Of a stretch of 8,885 nucleotides of DNA, positions 1 to 5,106 are shown piece after piece (the stretch's first letter is position 1; each line of letters begins with the position of its first letter). A program made the translations under genes and the position numbers. Source of the DNA: Actinocrinis sp035946395. Lineage in GTDB: Bacteria; Actinomycetota; Actinomycetes; Streptomycetales; Catenulisporaceae. The DNA lies in assembly GCF_035946395.1 (NCBI RefSeq), contig NZ_DASYZI010000208.1:1-8885 (forward strand), given 5' to 3'. Below the pieces are notes generated by a model. The model had not been told where the DNA came from. It ran no database searches and saw only the letters and a program-made list of their open reading frames with translations.

Positions 1-1
1 C

Positions 2-220
2 GGCGAGAGCGCGCTGAACCTGCACCTTCTGGACGCGCGGCCGTCCGTGGCCGCCGCGGTGCGCAAGCCCGCCGACGAACTCGTGGTCATCGTCGAGGAC
101 GTCATCAAGGTGCTCGACCATACGTCGAACACGCTGCGGCGCGGCAAGTACCCGGACAAGGACGCGGCTCAGAAGGTCGCCAAGCTGCTGCGTGCGGTCG
201 CCGACCAACTGGACGCGTAA
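2..220 (+). CDS. C-terminal part of an unrecognised protein (5' truncated by window edge)
   Basis: An open frame runs from the window edge to TAA at 218-220 and gives the last 72 residues of a protein. Third positions are almost all G or C, as in the definite genes nearby, so it is very probably coding. The visible part is amphipathic and probably helical: a Val/Ile/Leu-rich stretch (PADELVVIVEDVIKVLDH), a basic turn (RRGKYPDKD), then a final helix (AAQKVAKLLRAVADQLDA). There is no transmembrane segment, cysteine or catalytic motif. I do not recognise the family and assign no function. It converges on mqnD with only 25 nt between the two stop codons. Confidence 0.75.
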   Translation, partial: GESALNLHLLDARPSVAAAVRKPADELVVIVEDVIKVLDHTSNTLRRGKYPDKDAAQKVAKLLRAVADQLDA

Positions 221-251
221 CGCCTGTCAGACGCGTAGAGGCGCGTTACGC
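215..251. terminator. Shared inverted repeat between convergent genes, possible bidirectional terminator
   Basis: GCGTAACG (215-222) is perfectly complementary to CGTTACGC (244-251), with 21 nt between. CC at 223-224 and GG at 240-241 could extend the stem past a 2-nt bulge. The TAA of the upstream gene (218-220) and the TAA of mqnD (246-248, minus strand) both lie in the stem, so transcripts from either side could form the hairpin. There is no U-tract, which is common in high-GC actinobacteria. A competing pair, TCAGAC (227-232) with GTCTGA (253-258), interleaves with it. Termination is inferred from position and symmetry. Confidence 0.5.
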
Positions 252-1133
252 TGTCTGAGCCTCAAGAACCCCTTCATCTACCTCGTCGACGCCCAAGAGG
301 CGTCGCACGGCCGCGAACCCCTCCGGCCCGAGGTCGCGGGTGAATTCGTTCACGTAGAGCGCGATGTGCGCCTTCGCCACCCCGGGGTCGAGCTCCTGCG
401 CCATCCGCATGACATAGTCGCGGGACGCCTCGGGGTTCGCGAAGGCGTAATCCACCGAGTCGCGGATCGCCCGGGTGATCTCGGCGATTCGCGACTCGCC
501 GAGTGACCGGCGGGCCACGATCGCGCCGAGCGGGATCGGCGCGCCGGTGACGCCCTCCCACCAGTCGCCGAGATCGACCTGGCAATCCAGACCGAAGTTC
601 GGGTACGTGAAGCGTGCCTCGTGGATCACCAGTCCGGCGTCCACGGCGCCGTCACGGACCGCGGGCATGATCTCGTGGAAGGGCAGCACCCGGATCTCGC
701 CGACGCCCCCGGGCACCTGATCCTCAGCCCAGCGCTGAAAGAGCAGGTATGCCGTCGACTTCAGGCTGGGTACCGCAACGGTCCTTCCGGATAAGGCACC
801 GTGTTCTGGTGAGGTACTGGCAGATGTGGCACTGGCAGATGAGGCTCCGGTCGCCGAGTCTGGCCGGGTCAGGACCAAGGGCCCGCAGCCTCGCCCCAGC
901 GCGCCGCCACACGGCAGCAACCGGTATGTCGCCAGTGCCTCCGGCAGCGCCGCGTACGAGATCTTCATCACGTCCAAGCCACCGTCACGGACCAGGTTGT
1001 TGGTCACGTCGATGTCGGCGTGAGTAACGTCGATCGGCGGCGCGCCCTCAAGCAGGCCATGCGACCAGGCGTGGAAGACGAAGGTGTCATTCGGGCACGG
1101 CGAGTACGCGATCGTCAGCGTCTGCGAGTTCAC
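246..1133 (-). CDS. mqnD: 1,4-dihydroxy-6-naphthoate synthase MqnD (futalosine menaquinone pathway)
   Basis: The 295-residue product matches MqnD, which converts cyclic dehypoxanthinyl futalosine to 1,4-dihydroxy-6-naphthoate in the cytoplasm. Visible family signatures are the N-terminal SPCPNDTFVFHAW (residues 11-23), the DVMKISYAALPEAL segment (54-67), GRTVAVPSLKSTAYLL (116-131), and GLVIHEARFTY (167-177), whose His171 corresponds to the catalytic histidine described for the family. These are followed by DLGDWW and GAPIPLGAI (188-206). The start is GTG at 1133. It overlaps the mqnB stop by 4 nt and is preceded by GGAGGG with 8 nt spacing, so it is translationally coupled. Oddity: residues about 91-115 are a Ser/Ala/Thr-rich low-complexity insert containing a 15-nt tandem repeat and a rare TTA codon (792-794). 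The catalytic core looks intact. Confidence 0.96.
   Translation of the reverse strand: MNSQTLTIAYSPCPNDTFVFHAWSHGLLEGAPPIDVTHADIDVTNNLVRDGGLDVMKISYAALPEALATYRLLPCGGALGRGCGPLVLTRPDSATGASSASATSASTSPEHGALSGRTVAVPSLKSTAYLLFQRWAEDQVPGGVGEIRVLPFHEIMPAVRDGAVDAGLVIHEARFTYPNFGLDCQVDLGDWWEGVTGAPIPLGAIVARRSLGESRIAEITRAIRDSVDYAFANPEASRDYVMRMAQELDPGVAKAHIALYVNEFTRDLGPEGFAAVRRLLGVDEVDEGVLEAQTA
813..842 (-). repeat. 15-nt tandem duplication within mqnD
   Basis: Two adjacent 15-nt units (813-827 and 828-842) match at 13 of 15 positions around the core CTGGCAGATG. Read on the coding strand they encode two SSASA/TSAST-like pentapeptides. The repeat is in frame and lies inside the Ser/Ala/Thr-rich segment between the two halves of the MqnD fold, so it probably lengthens a surface loop. 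Confidence 0.8.
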
Positions 1134-1801
1134 TGCACCAGTCCCTCCACGATCGCCGCCGCTGCGGCGGTGAGCGTCGCCAGCGCCTCGCCGATCCGCC
1201 AGGCGCCGCGGTCGCGCGGTCCGATCAGGTTCGACACCGCGCGCACTTCGGCGACCGGCAGGCCGAAATGCGCGGCGGCCACGGCAACACCGTAGCCCTC
1301 CATCGCCTCGCCGACCGCGCCCGGGTGGCGCGCACGCAGCCGGGCAGCCTGCTCGGCGGTACCCGTCACGGTGTTCACCGTGAGCAGGTCGCCGCTCACC
1401 ATGTTCACTGTGAGCAGGTCGCCGCGCACGGCCTCAAGCTTCATGGGCGCCAAGGGGACCGCAGGGTACGCCGTCGTGCCGAATCCGAGCTCGTCGACGG
1501 ACAGGAAGCCCTCCGGCGTGTCCGCGCCGAGGTCCGCCGCGATGATCCGCTCGGCGATCAGCAGGTCGCCGAGCTGCGCGGCGTGCGGGAACGCTCCGCC
1601 GATCCCCGCGCTGACCACCACGTCGTACGGCGCGCCGTCGTACTGGGCGCGGACCAGCGTCGCTGCGGTCGCCGCAGCGGCAGCCGCCGCGCCTACGCCT
1701 CCGGCGACCACGCTGCATGCCTTGCGCGACTCCTCGGGCAGCCCACGCTCGAATGCGGTCCGTTCGGCCTCGACCGCGGTGATGACAAGGATCCGATGCA
1801 C
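1130..1801 (-). CDS. mqnB: Futalosine hydrolase MqnB
   Basis: The 223-residue product is a nucleoside-phosphorylase-fold hydrolase that releases hypoxanthine from futalosine, giving dehypoxanthine futalosine. Visible motifs are the N-terminal strand HRILVITAVEAERTAF, a glycine/alanine-rich turn GGVGAAAAAA (34-43), SAGIGGAFP (64-72), GDLLIAERI (78-86), the substrate-site segment GEAMEGYGVA (164-173), and EVRAVSNLIGPRDRGAWRI (185-203). I chose GTG 1801 because it places the start directly before the conserved first strand. GTG 1825 is an in-frame alternative adding eight residues, and neither has a strong SD. The frame stays open far upstream, but that part is antisense-type shadow of the MFS gene, not a fusion. 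The gene lies 26 nt after the MFS stop and overlaps mqnD. A 10-residue tandem duplication sits at about residues 127-146. Confidence 0.94.
   Translation of the reverse strand: MHRILVITAVEAERTAFERGLPEESRKACSVVAGGVGAAAAAAATAATLVRAQYDGAPYDVVVSAGIGGAFPHAAQLGDLLIAERIIAADLGADTPEGFLSVDELGFGTTAYPAVPLAPMKLEAVRGDLLTVNMVSGDLLTVNTVTGTAEQAARLRARHPGAVGEAMEGYGVAVAAAHFGLPVAEVRAVSNLIGPRDRGAWRIGEALATLTAAAAAIVEGLVQ
1373..1432 (-). repeat. 30-nt in-frame tandem duplication within mqnB
   Basis: Units 1373-1402 and 1403-1432 match at 25 of 30 positions, and at 25 of the first 27. On the coding strand they encode RGDLLTVNMV followed by SGDLLTVNTV. The duplication is in frame and lies in the region between the central sheet and the GEAMEGYG substrate segment. 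I take it as a lineage-specific loop expansion, because I do not recall this doubled motif in other futalosine hydrolases. Confidence 0.85.
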
Positions 1802-1836
1802 AGTCAGACGCCCATTCAGACGCACCGTCAGGACGC
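1800..1836 (-). repeat. Three imperfect 12-13-nt tandem units across the MFS stop / mqnB start junction
   Basis: Read on the minus strand, the units are GCGTCCTGACGGT (1836-1824), GCGTCTGAATGG (1823-1812) and GCGTCTGACTGT (1811-1800). The last two match at 10 of 12 positions. The array contains the MFS stop codon (TGA, 1830-1828) and both candidate GTG starts of mqnB (1825 and 1801). Duplication of an initiation region would explain why two in-frame starts 24 nt apart exist. Confidence 0.55.
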
Positions 1837-3426
1837 CGCGTGTGAAGCGGCCGGCAACCAACGCAGGTCGTACCACGCCTTCGCGGTCAGCAGCGCCATG
1901 ACGCTCAACCCCACCGCTCCGATGCTGACGCCGAACACCCCGCTGGAGGGCATCGCCAGGCCGATGCCGCCGCCGAGCACCCACGCGAGTTGCAGCAGCG
2001 TCTCCGATCTGGCAAAGGCCGACGTGCGCACCCGCTCCAGGGTGTCGCGCTGAAGCAGCGCGTCGAGCGAGAGCTTCGCCAGCGACGGGGCCAGCCCGGC
2101 GACCGCGGCCAGCACCAGCACCATCGGCAGGCCGTAGAAGAACGCCGCGACGATCGCGGTCACCGACGCCAGCGCCACCGCCGAGGTGATGATGGCCTCG
2201 GGCGCGCGACTCTTGAGCCAGGCGCCGAGGAACGACCCCATGGCGCTGCCGGCGAAGACCGCCGCCGCGAACACGCCGACCGCGGTCAGGTTCTTCAGCC
2301 CGCCGATGGGGTGGCTGCGCACCAGGAACGCCATGAACAGGCTCAGGAAGCCGGAGAAGGCGCGCAGCGTGGCGGTGGCCCGCAGAGCGAGCAGCACCGA
2401 GGGGCCGACCGAGCGCAGGCGGCGATTCGGCATCGACTCGGCGACCGTGGCGTCGGGTCCGCGGTCGCGCTTGCGCAGTTGCGCCTTGAGCTCGCCCTCG
2501 TCCGAGTCGACGACCTTGGGCAGCCGGATCGCCAGCCAGGTGCCGAGGAAGAAGATCAGCGCGGCGAAGCCGAGCGTCCACTGCGGTCCGATCACCCCGA
2601 GCCCGGCGCCGATCGGCGTTGCCACGGCGGTCGATGCGAGAGCCGTCATCGAGATCCGGGAGTTCGCCCGCACCAGCGTGGTGCCCCGTGGCAGTACGCG
2701 CGGGATCACAGCGGCGCGGCTGACGCCGTACGCCTTCGAGGCGAGAAGCAGGCCGAAGGCCGCCGGATACAGCGCCAATCCACCGCCGCCGATCGTCTTC
2801 GCCATCACCAGGCAGAGCAGCGCACGAATCAGCGCGGTCACTGCCATCGCGAACCGGCGGCCGCCGCGCAGCCGATCGAGCAGCGGGCCGATCAGCGGCG
2901 CGAGCAGCGTGAACGGGACCATCGTGATCAGCAGGTAGAGCGCGACCTTCGAGCGGGCCTCGTTCGGCTGCACCGAGAAGAACAGCGAATTGGCCAGCGC
3001 CAGCGTGACGAGCAGGTCGCCGGCGTTGATGACCGCGCCCATCTCCAGGACGTGTGCGAGACCCGACTCACCCGCACCGTCCGCGTGCGTGACGTGCTGG
3101 ATGCGCCCGTAAACGGCGTCTGCCGCATCCATTCCGCGTCCCGCCGAGCGTCTGAACACTCGCCAGCCTCGTTGTAACGCGTCGTCGTGGTCCGGTGGTC
3201 CGACGCGTGTGGCGTCCAGCCCTGGAGTAGTCATGACTGTCGGGACGTCATCGGGCGTGCCGAACGCGGCCGTCTTCTCCAGCCCATGCATTTCAGGCCC
3301 GCTGTCTCTTATCGGCTCGTATTGCGGCGAGGAGGACTCGGCGGCCAGCCTCGTAACCCCGAGTCCTATCGACTCCGAGGACTGCCCCACCCCATGACCG
3401 CGAGAGCTCCGCCTACCAATGCTCAC
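1828..3426 (-). CDS. MFS-type membrane transporter upstream of mqnB-mqnD
   Basis: This is a polytopic major-facilitator-like protein (532 residues from the start used). Hydrophobic segments run from about residue 128 (GAVINAGDLLVTLALANSLFF) to about 515. The conserved region includes VALYLLITMVPFTLLAPLIGPLLDR, SKAYGVSRAAVIPRVLP, and a charged central loop (305-340) between two six-helix halves. Substrate is unknown. The start is uncertain. GTG 3426 has GAGGA at 7 nt spacing, but the first 60 or so residues are Ser-rich and poorly coding. ATG 3234 (468 residues) and ATG 3291 fit the usual family N-terminus better but lack an SD. A TTA codon lies at 3175-3177, and codon bias is relaxed across the N-terminal region. 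It heads the run MFS-mqnB-mqnD and is probably co-transcribed with both. Confidence 0.87.
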   Translation of the reverse strand: MSIGRRSSRGHGVGQSSESIGLGVTRLAAESSSPQYEPIRDSGPEMHGLEKTAAFGTPDDVPTVMTTPGLDATRVGPPDHDDALQRGWRVFRRSAGRGMDAADAVYGRIQHVTHADGAGESGLAHVLEMGAVINAGDLLVTLALANSLFFSVQPNEARSKVALYLLITMVPFTLLAPLIGPLLDRLRGGRRFAMAVTALIRALLCLVMAKTIGGGGLALYPAAFGLLLASKAYGVSRAAVIPRVLPRGTTLVRANSRISMTALASTAVATPIGAGLGVIGPQWTLGFAALIFFLGTWLAIRLPKVVDSDEGELKAQLRKRDRGPDATVAESMPNRRLRSVGPSVLLALRATATLRAFSGFLSLFMAFLVRSHPIGGLKNLTAVGVFAAAVFAGSAMGSFLGAWLKSRAPEAIITSAVALASVTAIVAAFFYGLPMVLVLAAVAGLAPSLAKLSLDALLQRDTLERVRTSAFARSETLLQLAWVLGGGIGLAMPSSGVFGVSIGAVGLSVMALLTAKAWYDLRWLPAASHAAS

Positions 3427-3427
3427 G

Positions 3428-3438
3428 AGCCTATCCTC
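3428..3438 (-). promoter_or_regulatory. SD for GTG 3426, overlapping a TAGGCT -10-like hexamer
   Basis: On the minus strand GAGGA (3438-3434) stands 7 nt before GTG 3426, an ideal ribosome-binding arrangement. The same bases overlap TAGGCT (3433-3428), which fits the actinobacterial -10 pattern TANNNT. If that hexamer is the -10, transcription would begin downstream of GTG 3426 and the MFS protein would have to start at ATG 3291 or 3234. The two readings exclude each other, so mapping the 5' end would decide the start. Confidence 0.4.
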
Positions 3439-3490
3439 GCGCGCTGACGCCTTGATTGTCTCGCGACCTCCAGAGGCATCCAGGAACGAC

Positions 3491-3496
3491 TAACAT
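3491..3496 (+). promoter_or_regulatory. -10 element for leaderless DUF3027 transcript
   Basis: TAACAT matches TANNNT and ends 7 nt before the GTG at 3504. That spacing would place the transcription start at or beside the start codon, the hallmark of leaderless actinobacterial genes. No SD is visible before this GTG and no good -35 hexamer lies at 16-19 nt, so the -10 is the only recognisable element. Confidence 0.5.
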
Positions 3497-3503
3497 CGAC
3501 ATC

Positions 3504-4442
3504 GTGAGCGCGACGACCCGGACCCGGCCGACCCGGACCCCAGTGCTGGACTCGGCCTGCGCCGAGGCGGCCGATCTCGCCTTCGCCGCCGCCGAGGATG
3601 TGGCCGGCAACGGGCGCGTCGGCGAGCATCTGGGCGCGGTCCCGGACGGCGAACGGATCGTCACCCATTACTTCGCCGCGCGAGAACGCGGCTACGTCGG
3701 CTGGCGCTGGGCGGTCACGGTGACCCGGGCCTCGCGCTCGAAGCAGGTCACCGTGGACGAGACGGTGCTGCTGCCCGGCGACGGCGCGATCCTCGCGCCG
3801 CGCTGGCTGCCGTGGAGCGAGCGGATCCAGCCCGGCGACATCGGCATCGGCGACCTGCTGCCCACCGCCGCGGACGACCCGCGGCTGGAACCGGGCTACA
3901 CCGGCGCCGCCGACGACGAGCCCAAGCCGCTGCGCGACCCGGCGCCCATCCCGGCGGGCGACGCTCCTCCCGCGGACCCGCAGCGTGACAGCCTGCCGCT
4001 GATCGCGTTCGAACTCGGCCTCGGCCGCACCCGGGTGCTGTCGCTGATCGGCCGCCAGAGCGCCGCCGACCGCTGGAACGAGTCCTTCGGCCGGGCCACG
4101 GCGATGGCGCAGGCCGCCCCGGCGAGCTGCGCGACCTGCGGCTTCCTGACCACGTTGCGCGGCACGCTGAGCCAGGTCTTCGGCGTGTGCGCGAACGAGT
4201 ACTCGCCGGCCGACGGCCACGTCGTCGCGCTGGACTTCGGCTGCGGCGGGCACTCGGAGGCCGCCGTGGTGCCCGACGCCGCCGAGTTGGGCGAACCGAT
4301 CGTGGACGAGTACGCGTTCGATAACGTGCGATTCCGCCCTGAAGGCTCGATGCCCGTCGAACCGGCGCATGGCGGCGGCGCAGGTGACGCGGACGACGTG
4401 GATCTCGACGTCGACGACGAGGCCGCGTTCGGCCACTCGTGA
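3504..4442 (+). CDS. DUF3027 family protein with four-cysteine cluster
   Basis: The 312-residue product matches the actinobacterial DUF3027 family, whose function is unknown. Recognisable segments are CAEAADLAFAAAEDVAG (19-35), VGEHLGAVPDGERIVTHYF (39-57), GYVGWRWAVTVTRASRSK (63-80), VDETVLLPG (84-92), LAPRWLPWSERIQPGD (97-112) and LEPGYTG (128-134). A C-terminal unit has Cys209, Cys212, Cys229, Cys247 and His250, which could form a zinc-ribbon-like site. The C-terminus is acidic. There are no membrane segments or signal peptide, so it should be cytoplasmic. I chose GTG 3504 because it follows a -10 at leaderless spacing and begins a typical N-terminus. A TTG at 3456 would add 16 residues without support. 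A 15-nt near-repeat (3515-3544) encodes TRTRP-TRTP at the N-terminus. It is divergent from the MFS-mqnBD operon. Confidence 0.9.
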   Translation: MSATTRTRPTRTPVLDSACAEAADLAFAAAEDVAGNGRVGEHLGAVPDGERIVTHYFAARERGYVGWRWAVTVTRASRSKQVTVDETVLLPGDGAILAPRWLPWSERIQPGDIGIGDLLPTAADDPRLEPGYTGAADDEPKPLRDPAPIPAGDAPPADPQRDSLPLIAFELGLGRTRVLSLIGRQSAADRWNESFGRATAMAQAAPASCATCGFLTTLRGTLSQVFGVCANEYSPADGHVVALDFGCGGHSEAAVVPDAAELGEPIVDEYAFDNVRFRPEGSMPVEPAHGGGAGDADDVDLDVDDEAAFGHS

Positions 4443-4457
4443 GGCCCAGGGTTTGTC

Positions 4458-4479
4458 CAGGCGGCCGTCAGCCGCGCTG
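4458..4479 (+). terminator. Weak hairpin after DUF3027
   Basis: CAGGCGGC (4458-4465) pairs with GCCGC (4471-4475) and CTG (4477-4479) around the loop CGTCA, giving eight base pairs with one bulged G. It begins 16 nt after the DUF3027 stop in a convergent intergenic gap. There is no U-tract. The rest of the gap to 4519 is unusually AT-rich for this window and contains nothing else I can name. Confidence 0.35.
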
Positions 4480-4519
4480 AGCAGCTATCTGTATCTGCGA
4501 CTGAACAGGTATTTAACGG

Positions 4520-4687
4520 CTATCTACCGTGTGTGGGGTCGTACCACCCTATGCCGTTGCACACGGCGCATTCGCGCAGAGCCACTGTCTCCGTCACCCG
4601 TGACGCGCGCCCTGCGGCGCCACGCAGCAACCCGAAGGTCACGATGGTGCGGCCCTGCCCGTCGCAGTCTGGGCACAGTGCCATCAT
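4520..4687 (-). CDS. 55-residue DnaJ-type CxxC...CxxC zinc-ribbon-like small protein
   Basis: The frame encodes two DnaJ-like zinc-binding half sites, CPDCDGQG (Cys5, Cys8) and CAVCNGIGW (Cys40, Cys43), separated by about 30 residues. These match the CxxCxGxG pattern of DnaJ zinc fingers. Only one pair of half-sites is present and there is no J domain, so calling it a chaperone would be unjustified. Small stand-alone proteins of this sort are common in actinomycetes. ATG 4687 is preferred over the adjacent ATG 4684 and the upstream in-frame GTG-type starts, because AGGA lies 8 nt upstream. A TATACT hexamer at 4745-4740 could drive it as a monocistron. It lies convergent to DUF3027 and 81 nt downstream of DUF2530. 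Function is unknown; zinc binding is inferred from the cysteines. Confidence 0.75.
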   Translation of the reverse strand: MMALCPDCDGQGRTIVTFGLLRGAAGRASRVTETVALRECAVCNGIGWYDPTHGR

Positions 4688-4739
4688 GGCGCCCGTCCTT
4701 GACTCGTTCGCTGCGGAGCGTGGTGATTGCACACCGGTC

Positions 4740-4745
4740 AGTATA
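4740..4745 (-). promoter_or_regulatory. -10 candidate for the small zinc-ribbon gene
   Basis: On the minus strand TATACT is one base off the TATAAT consensus and stands about 52 nt before ATG 4687. It lies in the relatively AT-rich gap after DUF2530. No convincing -35 hexamer is found at 16-19 nt spacing, so only the -10 is called. Confidence 0.35.
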
Positions 4746-4768
4746 TGGACATTGGCGCGATCAGGCGA

Positions 4769-5101
4769 CTACTCTGCGTTGACTTTGGACATCCTTTGCG
4801 CACGGCGACGTACGTAAAGCAGGCCCAACAGCCCCAGTAGGGCACCCGAAAGAGCGATCCACGGCCAGCGTCCGTGCCCGTCGCGCTCCAGCGAGGCACG
4901 CATGGGAATAAGGATCAAAAAGGCCATCGCGAACAGGATCGTGCCGATCCCCACGATCCGCACCAGGTCGACCTCCATCGGCTCCAGTTCGAGCCGTGCC
5001 GCCTCGGTGCCGTCCGCGCCGGGGGACCGGGACGCGGACGATCTGTCGGCGGACCGATCCGGCACCGCCTCCTGGCCGCGCTGGTCACGGGGAACTGTCA
5101 C
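4769..5101 (-). CDS. DUF2530 small membrane protein
   Basis: The 110-residue product has a charged N-terminal tail (1-40), then LEPMEVDLVRIVGIGTILFAMAFLILIP (38-66) and WPWIALSGALLGLLGLLYVRRR (79-100). These are two transmembrane helices joined by a short polar loop ending in GHGRWPW. This is the layout of DUF2530, a family of unknown function in actinobacteria. It should lie in the cytoplasmic membrane. GTG 5101 is five nt after the sigma-factor stop, which suggests co-transcription. A TAGGCT hexamer 7 nt before the GTG and the lack of an SD also suggest an independent leaderless transcript. ATG 4978 would give a 69-residue protein with both helices and a GGAG upstream at short spacing, so the start is uncertain. 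Confidence 0.82.
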   Translation of the reverse strand: MTVPRDQRGQEAVPDRSADRSSASRSPGADGTEAARLELEPMEVDLVRIVGIGTILFAMAFLILIPMRASLERDGHGRWPWIALSGALLGLLGLLYVRRRAQRMSKVNAE

Positions 5102-5106
5102 GGCGG

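Noticed and set aside
1802..2581. Long open frame upstream of and in frame with mqnB, suggesting a 483-residue fusion protein
   Set aside because: It overlaps the MFS coding region in another frame, is Arg/Ala/Gly-rich as expected of high-GC shadows, and has no recognisable domain. MqnB homology starts only at about 1801.
1560..3021. Dispersed copies of AGCAGGTCGCCG (about 1383, 1413, 1560 and 3010) as a regulatory or uptake sequence
   Set aside because: Each copy encodes the common coding string GDLL in frame with strong codon bias. Except for the two in the mqnB tandem repeat, coincidence explains them.
1990..3177. 395-residue plus-strand open frame
   Set aside because: It is antisense to the MFS gene, with an Arg/Gln/Asp-rich composition lacking any fold or motif. 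The minus-strand frame has transmembrane segments and family similarity.
3423..4436. 337-residue minus-strand open frame opposite DUF3027
   Set aside because: The plus strand carries clear DUF3027 motifs. The opposite frame is Arg/Ala/Gly-rich with no domain.
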